64,000 nt of DNA from Photobacterium sp. JCM 19050 (GCA_001310455.1 BAXG01000018.1:32114-96113), one strand, 5' to 3'; shown: positions 40,892 to 51,564, counted from the first letter of the stretch. Notes: a model not told the origin generated them from the letters alone. Translations and numbers: made by a program.

Positions 40892-43225
40892 TGAACGTCA
40901 CCTCAGATGATTCAATAACACACGGCTCGCCAGCCACTTCAATGTTCAACACCTGGCCGTTGAACTCTGGACGCGAGATATTCACTTTCTCATGGTCAAC
41001 GGTTACTTCGAGACGCTCACCTTTCCAGTAAATTGGGAAGTTCAGGCTGCTCCACTGCTTAGGAAGGTTAGGATTGATACGTAGGTTGCCACCCAGCATT
41101 CGAACGCCACCAAAGCCGTAAACCACACACTGCCACATGCCACCTATTGAGGCTGCGTGGATACCGTGATCAGAACTCTTCATGTTCTGACCGATATCGA
41201 TAGAAGCCGCCTGCTGGAACAGGTCGTATGACAGCTCTGGGTTCCCAACATCGGATGCCAGAACCGAGTGAGTAGACAGGCTCAACGATGAATCGTGCAG
41301 AGTTTTCGGCTCGTAGTAGTTCCAGTTTGCCAGTTTGGTTTCCAAGTCAAACTTGTCTTCTTGCTGCAGGAACAGCACCATGATGTCCGCCTGCTTAGAA
41401 ACCTGAATTTCATTAACCTGTTTAAGGTTGTAGTCTTGGAACAAACCACCAACGAAAGGCTGTTCTTTGTACTTAGTCAGGTCGATGATTTCCTTTTGCA
41501 GGTAGGTGTCATCCTGCGGGATCACCTTATCCTCAGCGCGAGGTTGCGGCAGGTAGATATTGTCTACACGTTCCAGCCACATTCGGCGTGCTTCTACCAG
41601 GCTTAGCTTGTCAGACAGTTTAGCCAGTAGCGTAGGGTTAGACGCTTTAAGATCATCGTAGTAACGAATTGCCAGTTTGATGTTCTCAACAGCCATGTAG
41701 TTAGTAAACGCATTGTTGTCGACATGCTCTTTGTATTCGTCAGGACCGATTACGTCACAGATGCCCACATGTTGCGGTCTTCCAGCCAATCCAAACGACT
41801 AGTCCAGAACGTGGCGGTGTCGAACATGATCTCGTAGCCCATGTCATCCATGAACTTCTGGTCGCCTGTGATTTGGTAGTACTGCCACAGTGCATACGTG
41901 ATGTCGCAGGTGATGTGTTGCTCGATAAAACCTGACCAAATCTTTGTCGACTTGCCGGTGATGATGTCTACCGCACCCCATACCGGCGTGACTTCTTCAC
42001 CCGTTAACGCAGATTCCCATGGGAATTGAGCACCGATATAACCATTATCTTTCGCTTTCTTTCGAGCCCCATCCAGCGTTTTGAAGCGGTATTCAAGGAG
42101 GCTGCGCGCAACGTCAGGCATTGTGTAGATAAAGAACGGAAGCATAAATACTTCGGTATCCCAGAACGAATGGCCTTTATAGCCTTCGCCTGACAGACCT
42201 TTTGCACCGATGCCGAAACGAGAGTCGTGCATTGGAGTAAAAATATTCAATTGGTACTGCGCAAAACGCGTCGCCAACTGGTCAAAATCATTACCACCAA
42301 TAGTGATATTCATGTTGGCCCAACGCTTATTCCACTCCGCAGCACTTGCCGCCAAGAGCTCATCGAAACTGCAATCTGCGTTGGTTTTCAGGTTTCCTAG
42401 AGCGTGGTCGCGCAAAGCCTGTAATTCGTAGCCTTCCCTATCGAACTGTTTGTCACGTGATGTATGAACTACACCAATTTTCTCGATGCCAAATGTTTCG
42501 CCAGCATTCAAGTCATAGTTGATGTTCAGCCACACTTTACGGCGATCCATCTGCAAACCCGGGTCGATTTGTGTTTCCTGGCCATCAATGAAATAACGGT
42601 GAGATGTGAGGAAAACGAAATCTACGTTGCTCTCTGTTGTGTGCTGGAGCAACTCGATAAAACGCTTGTCGTAGATACGCTTTTCGCCTTCATGGAAGTG
42701 CTGTGCTCCAGAATTAGATAGTTGTGCATCCACACCCGAGCGGATTTCAATTTTCGCATCGCTATTCACAGCCTTAACTTGAACATCGAATGCCATTAAA
42801 TGAAGATTTGCTTGAGAGAAGAAGCGACGGAAACGCATCTCAAAGCGCTTACCTTCGTTATTTGTCCATGTGAATTCGCGAATAAGCTCACCGTTTTTCA
42901 CATTCAGACGGCGAGAGTAGTTGCTCACTTTTCCTGTTTCCAGATGGAAGCGGCGACCGTCGATGAAAATTTCAACCGCGCTCATATCCGCAGCATTGGG
43001 AAGCTCGGTTACTTCATCTGTATCAAACTTGTTGTATGTCCCTGCAACAAAAAGGTTCCGAACCTGGCCGACATACTTTTCTTCCGTTGCACTACGCGCC
43101 CCCATGTAGCCATTGCCCTGGCTCATTACTACTTCACATTTGCCTTGGAAAGCAGAATCAAACGCCGTCTCTTCAACGATCCAGTTTTTTAGTTCGCCCT
43201 GACCAGCGTTGTAGTTCATAAACAT
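40884..43225 (-). CDS. GH65 disaccharide phosphorylase (kojibiose/maltose phosphorylase-like; frameshifted)
   Basis: Inverting phosphorylase of glycoside hydrolase family 65 splitting an alpha-glucoside with phosphate into beta-glucose 1-phosphate. An N-terminal beta-sandwich is followed by the helical catalytic barrel: FWDTEVFMLPFF and the catalytic glutamate in DVIGPDEYKEHVDNNAFTN. A C-terminal beta domain ends the protein. The frame breaks at 41764-41766 right before that motif: ATGTGGGGCATC has lost one G. Repair gives 780 residues. It sits where ycjT (kojibiose phosphorylase) lies in E. coli, but linkage preference cannot be read from sequence. The start is ATG at 43225, with GGGGACATT upstream; ATG at 43219 is also possible. 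Confidence 0.9.
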
Positions 43226-43243
43226 CTTCAATGTCCCCGAAAT

Positions 43244-44662
43244 TTAACCTTTAACAGCGGAAGAAATGTCGTTACCCACGAAGTAACGTTGGAAAACCAT
43301 AAATACAATGAGTACTGGGATTGTTGACAAGAAAGCCCCTGCCAAGATCAGGTTCCAGTCACCTGCCACACCATAGGCGTTACGTAAGCTCAATAAACCA
43401 ACTGGAAGCGTGAACGCATCAGCCGGACTGTTAATAACCACCAGTGGCCAGAAGAAGTCATTCCACGCCCCCTGAAAACCTAGGATGGTGACTGACAAGA
43501 TGGCTGGCTTTGCCAGTGGCATAAACACTTTCCATAGAATCACAACTGGGCTGGCTCCATCTATGATGGCCGCTTCTTCAAGTTCTTTCGGAATGTTCTC
43601 GAAGAACTGTTTCATGATCAGAACCTGACCCGAAGCCACCACGGCAGTAATCACTGCCCACGGTGTATTTAACAACCCAATATCTTTGTAAATTAGGTAG
43701 TTAGATATGAACGTGACTTGTCCTGGAATCATCATGCTGAACAACATGAAAGCAAATACAGCACGCGCCCCAGTAAACTTCAGTCTTGCAAGGGCATAAC
43801 CCGCGGTGCAAGCGAAGAACAGTGTCAGTAGCACCTTGCCAATCGCGATGAAGAATGAGTTGATGGTCCAGCTCATAAAGAGGCTGTTCCCTGTTTCCAG
43901 GCTTACAGACTCGGTGTACACACGCACGTAAGACTTAAACACGTAACCAATCATTCCTGGCGCTGCGTTGTCCCATGCTGCGACACGACCACGTCTTTCC
44001 ATCTTGCTTGGTGACAAGGTGCTATCAATCAGCACTTGTCCGCGCGGTACTTCCACGGTTAGAGGTAATGTAGCGACCTCCGGGCCATCCCCGTGATATC
44101 TGATGGTAAAATTCCATGTTTGGCTGTGCCCTTTTTTGGAAATTTCACGACGCCCTCGTTTCTCAACAAAAGTGACGTTGTCCTTTGTATTCACCAGAAT
44201 CGGTTCACTCACCACAGCGTAATCAGACGCAAAATCCTTCACGATTGCGGCGGCCATGCCCGTTCCAGGACGTCGACGCGGCACTTCAATTACCGGTGTT
44301 GCAAGGGTTTTACCTTCTTCTGCCGCATAGGTAACTGAGAAATTGACTTCAGCCCCCGGTCCGAAACCACCAAAGAATGGGGCATCATTACCTTCCTTAC
44401 CCAGTTGATATGCCGCGTGCCAGTTACTTGGTTGTACCTGAGCAAAACTAAACGTAAACGGCTGTTCGAGCGGGTTATCTTTCAAACTTGCTAAAAAAGC
44501 CACCACGAATGTACCGAGCATCACAGTGGTAACGAGCAACAAAGCACTGTACACCCAAGCGACTTTTGCCCATCGACGGCGTGCTTGAAACTTCGAAATT
44601 TCTTCGATGGATACAAGTGGTTTCGCATCATATTGGTCTGTTGCTGACATCTGATTAGCCAT
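43244..44662 (-). CDS. Sugar ABC transporter permease, YcjP/MalG-like with large periplasmic insertion
   Basis: Inner-membrane permease of 472 residues, much longer than the usual 275-300. Helix 1 is at about 33-58. A hydrophilic insertion of roughly 170 residues follows (about 65-235), with beta-rich stretches such as ATPVIEVPRRRPGTGMAAA and ATLPLTVEVPRGQ; it should lie in the periplasm. The standard permease core then resumes (GNSLFMSWTINSFFIAIGKV) with the EAA loop EEAAIIDGASPVVILWKVFMPLA. It overlaps the end of the upstream permease gene by eight bases. Intact. Confidence 0.9.
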   Translation of the reverse strand: MANQMSATDQYDAKPLVSIEEISKFQARRRWAKVAWVYSALLLVTTVMLGTFVVAFLASLKDNPLEQPFTFSFAQVQPSNWHAAYQLGKEGNDAPFFGGFGPGAEVNFSVTYAAEEGKTLATPVIEVPRRRPGTGMAAAIVKDFASDYAVVSEPILVNTKDNVTFVEKRGRREISKKGHSQTWNFTIRYHGDGPEVATLPLTVEVPRGQVLIDSTLSPSKMERRGRVAAWDNAAPGMIGYVFKSYVRVYTESVSLETGNSLFMSWTINSFFIAIGKVLLTLFFACTAGYALARLKFTGARAVFAFMLFSMMIPGQVTFISNYLIYKDIGLLNTPWAVITAVVASGQVLIMKQFFENIPKELEEAAIIDGASPVVILWKVFMPLAKPAILSVTILGFQGAWNDFFWPLVVINSPADAFTLPVGLLSLRNAYGVAGDWNLILAGAFLSTIPVLIVFMVFQRYFVGNDISSAVKG

Positions 44663-45749
44663 CTGCTTTCTCCTTCACCCCAAAGATTTTCTGCAGATAA
44701 ACCACTGCTAACGTAATGAATGCCAACACCAACGCCGCCGCACTTGCCATACCTATTTGTGGCGTTCCACCAGGAGGAAAGGCGTTGTGGTAAACGTAAT
44801 AAGCGAGCGTAATACGAGATTCCAGCGGTGCAGCCGAACCAAGCAATGCCACTTGATCAAACATTTGCAGCGTACCGATAATAGAGAAGGTCACGACAAC
44901 AAACGTCACAGGCGCCAATTGAGGAATCGTAATGTTCCAGTGTTGTTGCCACTTGGTCGCACCATCAATGTGCGCCGCTTCGTAAAGCTCAGCCGGAATG
45001 CCTTGCAAGCCCGCCAGGAATAGCAGCATGAAGGTTGGAATCGTGGTGTAGATGTTCTGAATAACAATCGCCCAGAGTGTCAATGGCATAGGACCAACAT
45101 GGTCACGGGTGTTTAGCCAATTCACTTCCACGATTTGGTCTGCTACTTCAATCCAGCCCATTGCACTTGCAACAAAAGTCGCCACACCGGCAATGATGAA
45201 CGAAAGAATTCCCCATGCAGGATCAAACCAACCGACAGGTAAGCCTTTCACCCGGTCTTTAACTACCAACAAGATCTGTGTTGCCACAGCGATAAGTACG
45301 AAACAGCCAAGATGCGGATAATGATTCACAACATCTGTTACAAAGCCGTTCAAATAACCGTTCTTTTGGTAGAACCAGATAAAGATCAGAGTAACGGCGG
45401 CGCTGGACAAAATACTTGGTAGATAAAATGCCGTTCTGAAGAAACTTTTTGCGCGAATTTTCGAGTTAACCAAAATAGCCAAGCCAAGCGCTAACACAGT
45501 TTGCACAGACGTAACGATCAGCGAGAACCAAATGGTGTTAGCCAATGAGAGCAAAAACAAATCATCAGTTAGCAAAGCTTTAAAGTTTGCCAGACCAACC
45601 CAGATTGCTTCGCTGAACAAGTCGTAATCAGTAAAGCTGAAGTAAACCGTTCTGACCAATGCATAGAGAAAGAACACCACCAGGGTCATCACGAATGGCC
45701 CGGCGAGGAGCCATCCGTAAACTTGTTGGCGTAAACGTAAAGAGTTCAT
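44655..45749 (-). CDS. Sugar ABC transporter permease, YcjO/MalF-like
   Basis: Inner-membrane permease of 364 residues, also larger than the common 290. Beyond the standard helices there is an extra middle section (about residues 130-215: two hydrophobic helices around LGCFVLIAVATQILLV and GILSFIIAGVATFVASAMG). The EAA loop is YEAAHIDGATKWQQHWNITIPQLAP. I choose the ATG at 45749 (MNSLRLRQQVYG) with GAGGCG upstream instead of the GTG at 45764, which overlaps the binding-protein stop. Intact. Confidence 0.9.
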   Translation of the reverse strand: MNSLRLRQQVYGWLLAGPFVMTLVVFFLYALVRTVYFSFTDYDLFSEAIWVGLANFKALLTDDLFLLSLANTIWFSLIVTSVQTVLALGLAILVNSKIRAKSFFRTAFYLPSILSSAAVTLIFIWFYQKNGYLNGFVTDVVNHYPHLGCFVLIAVATQILLVVKDRVKGLPVGWFDPAWGILSFIIAGVATFVASAMGWIEVADQIVEVNWLNTRDHVGPMPLTLWAIVIQNIYTTIPTFMLLFLAGLQGIPAELYEAAHIDGATKWQQHWNITIPQLAPVTFVVVTFSIIGTLQMFDQVALLGSAAPLESRITLAYYVYHNAFPPGGTPQIGMASAAALVLAFITLAVVYLQKIFGVKEKADG

Positions 45750-45760
45750 CACTCGCCTCG

Positions 45761-46995
45761 TCACTTCGCCATCAGCGCATCATATTTAGCTTGCGCTATC
45801 TTGATCGCTTCTTGCTGCGTCATCTGACCAAGCAACACTGAGTTCAACGCTTCGTTTATTGGTGTCATCCATGCCGTGCCATAATCCCCAAATGCAAAGG
45901 CTCTACATTACCAACAAGTGCGCCATCAAAGACTTGTTTAGCCAGTTCACTTTCAGGGTTTTGTTTTGTAAAAAAGGCAGATTGCCCTAAGGCTTCGCGG
46001 CTAGGAAGCGCCAAACCTGACTCCAGCACCCATTCCTGAGCCTTTTTGCTGGTTAAAATTTCCACTGCCCTTTGTGTTGAAGTGATGTTCTTACCGTCAG
46101 CATTAATGCCCCATGCGACAGTAAACAGAAGGTTTCCACGCTCACCGCTAACTGGATCGATTGGCATCAGGGTTGTGCCGTAGGGCAGATTTGGTGCTTT
46201 GTCGCGCAGGTAACCACTAATCCAATTACCTTCCAAAGTAATCGCAGTTTCTTCAGTACCGAAACAACCACCACCCCAGCCCTGGCCTAAATCTGTTGCC
46301 AGAATGCCGACTTTGTCTTTTGTCACCAGGCTAGTGTAGAAATTGAATGCACGTTCAAAGTTGGCATCCAATAGGGTTTTGCCCTGTTCGTTGAATGGCT
46401 TCCAACCAGTAGCCAGAGCAAAAGGTGCAAAACGTGCATAGTCTGGCATTACACAAATACCAGAAACCTCGTCGCCCAGTACATCTTTAACAGCTAACAG
46501 TTTTTTACGTAGATCTTCCCAAGTATCTTTGTTTGTCGGGTAAGCCACCTCTGCATCATCGAAGATATCTTTGTTGTATTGCAGTGCGATTGTGTTGAAA
46601 TCTTTCGCTACACCATATTGTTTTCCTTCGAACGTAAACGCTGCGTTCAAACTTGGAATTAGACTTTTTGCAACACTATTCAAGGCAGCATTATTCGCGG
46701 AAATTTTTCCAGAATTGACAAGTGTATTTGCGAAAACAACATCAATGTAGAAGGCATCCGGTGCGGTGCCTGCCGACAACGAATTCGTAATGAACTGAGA
46801 GAAATCGCCTTCAACCGCCTGATATTTAACAGTCAATCCTGCCTTTTCAAAATCATCTGCTAATACTTCATTCACCAGCTTATTCAAGACGACAACGTCG
46901 TTCCCACCCCAGCCAGCAATTGTCACTTCAGTATTTGCCATCGCATTTGTGGTGATACCAGCGGCAAAAAGTGACAAAAGTAGTGATTTTTTCAT
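45761..46995 (-). CDS. Sugar ABC transporter periplasmic binding protein (YcjN-like; frameshifted)
   Basis: Family 1 extracellular solute-binding protein. The signal peptide is MKKSLLLSLFAAGITTNAMA; the mature protein begins NTEVTIAGWGGNDVVVLNKLVNE and has KYQAVEGDFSQFITNSLSAGTAPDAFYIDVVFA. The start at 46995 has GGAGG upstream. The frame breaks at 45896-45898: CCTTTTGCATTTGG has lost one T. Repair gives EPFAFGDYGTAWMTPINEALNSVLLGQMTQQEAIKIAQAKYDALMAK and 411 residues, with the stop at 45761. First gene of the transporter operon, under the palindrome at 47047-47062. Confidence 0.9.
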
Positions 46996-47046
46996 TACGT
47001 CCTCCGGGCTCATATTCATATGATACCGGTGCATTATGCTTATTTC

Positions 47047-47062
47047 ACGTAAACGTTTACGT
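47047..47062. promoter_or_regulatory. LacI-type operator upstream of the sugar-binding protein gene
   Basis: ACGTAAACGTTTACGT is a perfect 16-base palindrome of the LacI-family kind (central CG), 52 bases upstream of the binding-protein start. The adjacent LacI-type regulator is the natural binder. Confidence 0.8.
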
Positions 47063-47210
47063 TACTAAGATCACATAACTTAAATAATAAAAAAGATGCC
47101 AACAAAAAAGTGATCTCCACCGCATATATCCCGACATAAAGGCTGCAACCCACTTTAAAACGCCACGAGAAGTCAAGAAATGAGGCGTAAATTCAAACAA
47201 TTCCTCGTTA

Positions 47211-47227
47211 AACGTAAAATTTACTTT
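47211..47227. promoter_or_regulatory. Secondary LacI-type operator
   Basis: AACGTAAAATTTACTTT is an imperfect palindrome sharing the ACGTAAA half-site, 215 bases upstream of the operon. Its distance from 47047-47062 would allow looping. Confidence 0.5.
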
Positions 47228-47282
47228 CCTAGTTTTCCCTATAAGACATACAGATGGAGGAGGAATTGCCGGTTGTTAGTAA

Positions 47283-47401
47283 ATTCATTGGTCAGATATA
47301 ACGAGGGTGAATCATTCAGTTAAAGACGGGAGCTGCAAGTGCTTGAGGGGCTAACATCAAAACGACTAACGATAAATGAGTGATTTGAACCGGTTAGAAT
47401 G
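47283..47401 (+). repeat. Dispersed intergenic repeat, family A, copy 2
   Basis: Diverged relative of 7251-7372, sharing ATCATTCAGTT, GCTAACATCAAAACGA and the closing TTAGAATGA-type block. No shared reading frame. Confidence 0.7.
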
Positions 47402-47620
47402 AATAGGACATAAATCCGATTGATAAAAGAAAGGATCGTTTTCTGAAGCCATTTCCACGCCTGGTAATATAATTTGGAATAAAAGGAGTTCAGCGGTGAA
47501 AGAAAAAAGCTCCTGACCGATTAAATCCAATCAGGCAGAAGCTCGTTGTTCTCTTGAAATTGGTTTGCTGGCGCAAATCTCGGGTCTTTGATGATGTCTA
47601 AATCTAATCTGAAGAGGATG

Positions 47621-48609
47621 CTACGTTGTTTGTCCGACTCTAAGCGATACAGGAACAACGACTCCTACAGGCTCTTCTCGTAAAATTGCTCGTTCCAGCA
47701 TAGACGCGACCCTGGATGCTATTAAGTCCGGATCTTGCACAATGGTAGTGATGCGTTGAGAAATGCCAGGTAAACCATCATAACCAACAACGCGAAAATC
47801 TTCAGGTAAGTTGTATCCACGATCTTGCAGTGCTGCAATCACCCCGAGTGCGGTTTCATCACACTCACAAACAAAACCCTGGTAATCTTCAAGCTGTTTT
47901 TTTTCAAGATTGATAAAATATCGGTACGCGGCTATCTCCCCCAAAGGTTCAGCGCCAGTACGCAACTCTCTGACCGGCAATGCATTCGCAGCCATTACAG
48001 ACATATACCCTTGATGGCGGAACTGATAGCCATCACCGTAGGTGGTCGGTGTCACAAAGCATATGTCCTTTAATCCGAGCTCAACCAAATGCTGCGTTGC
48101 TTCGCGTCCTCCATTGAAATCATCGGGAGCAACCCAAAAAGAACCCTCACACATACCGATACAAACGTACGGCAGAGCTTTCTCTTTGCAAATGTCTATG
48201 CGCGGGTCATCGCGAGTAATACCCATCAATATCGCACCACCGACTTGTTCAAATTCAACATTTCCAAAGCTGACGGGCAGAAGGTTACGTCCCGTATTTC
48301 GGATTGATGTTGATAACGATGGCCAGAGCATCCCTAAATAGCGAGAGGCATAAAAGTCATGTGGCCCAAGGGAAATCGCAATGGTGTTTTTACAGCTTCC
48401 CGTCAACTCACGAGCAGATGAGTTGGTACGTACCCAAGCTCCTTACAAATTTCTAGGATTTTCTTGCGCGTTTTATCGCTTATACCAGGCTTGTTGTTTA
48501 AAGCCCGACTCACTGAAGCAATTGAAACTCCAGCAATTTTAGCCGCTTCATGTATTGTGGATTTTTTTTGCGCCGCATCGCTAGAAAATGAGCTCACACT
48601 GAATTCCAA
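47621..48609 (-). CDS. LacI-family regulator of the sugar cluster (YcjW position; frameshifted)
   Basis: Transcriptional repressor. After a 15-residue lead the LacI helix-turn-helix is STIHEAAKIAGVSIASVSRALNNKPGISDKTRKKIL, followed by the periplasmic-binding-like effector domain (ATQHLVELGLKDICFVTP; GFVCECDETALGVIAALQDRGYNLPEDFRVVGYDG). The frame breaks at 48423-48424: GTACCAAACTCATC has lost one A. Repair gives GYVPNSSARELTGSCKNTIAISLG and 329 residues. A perfect operator-like palindrome overlaps its promoter region at 48613-48628, implying self-control. Same relative role as E. coli YcjW. Confidence 0.9.
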
Positions 48610-48612
48610 TAA

Positions 48613-48628
48613 AACGTAAATTTACGTT
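48613..48628. promoter_or_regulatory. LacI-type operator at the regulator's own promoter
   Basis: AACGTAAATTTACGTT is a perfect palindrome four bases upstream of the regulator start, sharing the ACGTAAA half-site with 47047-47062. A further half-site-like TTTACGTAA lies at 48664-48672. Confidence 0.72.
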
Positions 48629-48946
48629 AATTATCTAGTTGACTAGCAAAAGATCAAGTTACATTTACGTAAGCTCGTTACCCCACTTGGCGATTTTGTG
48701 TACTTTGTCGCATTTAGTGCAACCAAATTATTGTTTTACTGAAGCTTCAAGCAATCTAGCTCGCCTTTCGCAGAATACTCCAACCTACTGTATTTTATAA
48801 GTTTACTCATTGACGGAGTGAAACACCTAATTTCCGGCGTTTTTTCAGTCTCAAAACGCAGAAAGTCCGCCTACTTTTTTTAAGAGCAAGCGGACTTTAC
48901 TATTCTGGTGAACAATTCTTGGTTCTGACGTTTTCCTAAATAACCC
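48629..48946. other. Intergenic region between the LacI gene and tRNA-Ser
   Basis: AT-rich. One hairpin (AAAGTCCGC near 48861 with GCGGACTTT near 48890-48898) is visible. It may act as a terminator; no gene is present. Confidence 0.5.
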
Positions 48947-49009
48947 AAAACGCAAAAAGGCCACTGAAATCTCAGTGGCCTTTTCTAATGTGGCGGAGGG
49001 ATAGGGATT
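48947..49009. repeat. 63-base block (terminator plus tRNA-Ser 3' end) copied at 63757-63819
   Basis: Starts AAAACGCAAAAAGGCCACTG and runs into the last 19 bases of the tRNA gene. It matches 63757-63819 with a single difference (T to A in the hairpin loop). Confidence 0.9.
48954..48984 (-). terminator. Terminator of tRNA-Ser
   Basis: AAGGCCACTGA pairs with TCAGTGGCCTT; on the minus strand it is followed by TTTTTGCGTTTT, seven bases past the tRNA 3' end. Confidence 0.88.
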
Positions 49010-49081
49010 TGAACCCTAGATACGCTATTAACGTATGCCGGTTTTCAAGACCGGTGCTTTCAACCGCTCAGCCATCCCTCC
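48991..49081 (-). tRNA. tRNA-Ser (UGA anticodon)
   Basis: Type II tRNA of 91 bases including an encoded CCA end. The 5' end GGAGGGATGGCTGAGCGG pairs with the 3' end ...CCCTCC; the anticodon loop is CTTGAAA with anticodon TGA, and the long variable arm is CATACGTTAATAGCGTATC-like. The T arm GGTTCAAATCC is present. Decodes UCN serine codons. Terminator just downstream. Confidence 0.96.
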
Positions 49082-49187
49082 GAACGCGGCGAATACTATA
49101 CGCACGAGGGTTGGCTGTAAAGGGATATTTCATCAAGGGAGGTCTGGTTGCGCAAATTAACATCAATTGCGCAACCTTAAACCTTTT

Positions 49188-51305
49188 TTAAACTTTGAAG
49201 TGCCCCACCAAAGAGCTGAGTCGGCCCAGAGAATCCCGCATTGAATTGGTGTAGGTGAGGTTTTCAGCAGCCGCAGTTCGGCTTTCCTCTACCACTTCCT
49301 GGACGTGCTGAGCTCGCTGGTTGGCAGATTCCACCACGGATCGCTGCTCTGCCGCCGCTGTCGCAATTTCCTCGTTCATCTGGTTGAGGTTATTGATGGC
49401 TGCAGAAATACGCTCAAGCGCGTCACCGGCATCACCCGCCAGCTTCACAGTGGTTTCGCCTCCTTCCTTCGACCGGTTCATAGACTGAACCGCATCGTTC
49501 GCTCCGCGCTGCAAGCTTTCAATCATACCCTGGATTTCGTTGGTGCTGTTTTGCGTCCGGGAGGCCAGTGTCCGGACTTCATCTGCTACCACTGCAAACC
49601 CGCGCCCCTGCTCACCGGCTCGCGCCGCCTCAATCGCTGCGTTGAGCGCCAGCAGGTTCGTTTGTTCAGCGATATCCCGGATCACATCCAGAACCGACAC
49701 AATCCGGTCTACCTCGGTATTAAGCTGGTCAATAACACTCGCACTCTTATCGATGTCTCCGGCGAGCCCCTGAACGGAGCCAACCGCCTGCCCGACCACC
49801 TGTCGCGCAGATTCGCCATCTGTACTGGCGCTTTTGGATGCATCTGAACAGCTTTGCGCGTTCGAGGTGATACTGTCGGCTGCGTTGTTTACCTGATTTA
49901 TTGCATTAACAACCGCTTCAACGTCCTGGCTTTGTTCTTCCACCCGCTCGCTGACTTTGCCTGACATCTCGGAGATTGCACCAATGGATTTGTTCAGGCT
50001 GTTTGATTCCAAAGCAATCTGGGAAACAAGGTCCTGGATCTTCGCAACAAAACCATTGAAAGCTTTGCCCAAGCCGGCAATTTCATCTTTACCAGCGTCA
50101 TTCACGCGCTGAGTCAGGTCACCTTCACCCTGAGCGATATCATTCAGGCTGTGCAGAAGTTCATTTATAGGTTTGATGATTGCTTTAAGGAGCGCCACAG
50201 TAACAAAGACACCAATTGCCATTGCCGCAAACCAAACCACACCAACGGTGGAAATGGCTGCCGCAACTTTAGAAGCCGCATGCTCATCCGCAGAATCCGC
50301 AATGGAGTCAGCAGATGCAGCTAATTTTTCAAGCTCCGCATCGGCGGTCACGATATAGGATTCCAACTCTTCGGTGAAATTATCTGCAGCGGCTTCCGCC
50401 TGGAGTTGATCGCGGTAGCTGTCGAAAAGTCGCTCATCGTCATTCGCCAACCGGTTCCACCTTTGAAAATTAGCCCGGAGCGCAACAGCATCATCCTTGT
50501 CTTCCTGTGTCTCAGCAAGGTCATCCAATATGGTCATCAGGGAGAGCACCTGGACAGACAGCGCATCAAAATTTTCCCGCACAGCCCCCAGTTTGGACGC
50601 ATCTTCCTCTGCAAGGTATTCACCCGCAGTATCCTGCATCTCAATGACGTAACGTTGAATCTTCAACGCAGCCTCAACGACCGGATAATCGCGCTCAAAC
50701 AGTTCGCCGAGAACATCATTCACTTCCTGGGCAGTTGCACCTATGGTGTTTGCCAGTTCATCCCCCCGGTCTTCTGCCTTTGCCATTTCTGCTTCATTTT
50801 CTGTGGCAAATTCATCAAGAGCGATGATCAACTCACCGCCAATTCCATCAAACTCGTCGAGCAACGATTTTGCTTTTTCCTCTTCAAGAAGTTCGTCGGT
50901 GTGGGCTTTGTACATCTTGTCGATGGCCACAGTGAGGCGGTCGTTTGCTTTCATTGCTTCTGAAGCATAGGTAATCTCGTCACCGGATAACAATGCCTCT
51001 AGCTCACTGTATGAGTCGTTGTAAACCTTATCGAGCTCTGCAAACCTCGGGTAAAGTGTCTTTATCTCTTCGAGGCTCTCTGACGCCATGATTTCGTTGG
51101 CAACTTTACCCTGTTCCCATAAAGACGCGATCATGTCATCTGTCGCTTCAATTGTTGGCGTCACATCATCGGTCAGAACGTTGAGTTCTTTTTCCAGTTT
51201 CATTATGTAGAAAAGGCCAACGCTGGCAGTTACGGTGAGTAAGATAAGCAACACCATCACACCAGAAATCAGCCTTCCTTTTATTGTTCTTAGCATCTTT
51301 GCCAT
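49188..51305 (-). CDS. Methyl-accepting chemotaxis protein with long helical periplasmic domain
   Basis: Inner-membrane chemoreceptor of 705 residues. Helix 1 is at about 10-32; the periplasmic part (about 35-350) is highly charged, alpha-helical and rich in D/E/A, like helical-bundle sensors; helix 2 is at about 353-375; HAMP follows ([24 protein letters not shown]) and then the signalling domain with [20 protein letters not shown] at the tip and [20 protein letters not shown]. No pentapeptide CheR tether is seen (ends SSLVGHFKV). Ligand unknown. Intact. The tip sequence is nearly identical to that of the receptor at 17789-19193. Confidence 0.94.
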   Translation of the reverse strand: MAKMLRTIKGRLISGVMVLLILLTVTASVGLFYIMKLEKELNVLTDDVTPTIEATDDMIASLWEQGKVANEIMASESLEEIKTLYPRFAELDKVYNDSYSELEALLSGDEITYASEAMKANDRLTVAIDKMYKAHTDELLEEEKAKSLLDEFDGIGGELIIALDEFATENEAEMAKAEDRGDELANTIGATAQEVNDVLGELFERDYPVVEAALKIQRYVIEMQDTAGEYLAEEDASKLGAVRENFDALSVQVLSLMTILDDLAETQEDKDDAVALRANFQRWNRLANDDERLFDSYRDQLQAEAAADNFTEELESYIVTADAELEKLAASADSIADSADEHAASKVAAAISTVGVVWFAAMAIGVFVTVALLKAIIKPINELLHSLNDIAQGEGDLTQRVNDAGKDEIAGLGKAFNGFVAKIQDLVSQIALESNSLNKSIGAISEMSGKVSERVEEQSQDVEAVVNAINQVNNAADSITSNAQSCSDASKSASTDGESARQVVGQAVGSVQGLAGDIDKSASVIDQLNTEVDRIVSVLDVIRDIAEQTNLLALNAAIEAARAGEQGRGFAVVADEVRTLASRTQNSTNEIQGMIESLQRGANDAVQSMNRSKEGGETTVKLAGDAGDALERISAAINNLNQMNEEIATAAAEQRSVVESANQRAQHVQEVVEESRTAAAENLTYTNSMRDSLGRLSSLVGHFKV

Positions 51306-51564
51306 CCCTTCATGAAAATTAAAAGCAGTACCCCCACAACTTAAAAATGTAGACTATGAGAAAAAGCTCATAAGGGTTTGTGATGATTGAATTTCAATTA
51401 TTTTGACTTCATCACGGCAATTGTTGATTTATTCACCTAACAGGCGACAGATTACCCACCCTTTCATCCGTTTACGTATTTCTGACGAAAACCTTTGCCC
51501 AAATGCGCTATCATTCCGGCCTTTCAGCTTCACCTCCCCCGTGGAATGACGAATTAACCCAGTT

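Larger units (their letters stand above)
46996..47620. other. Intergenic control region between the LacI regulator and the sugar operon
   Basis: Both flanking genes read on the minus strand. The stretch holds operator-like palindromes at 47047-47062 and 47211-47227 and repeat A copy 2 at 47283-47401. No coding sequence is supported. Confidence 0.65.
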
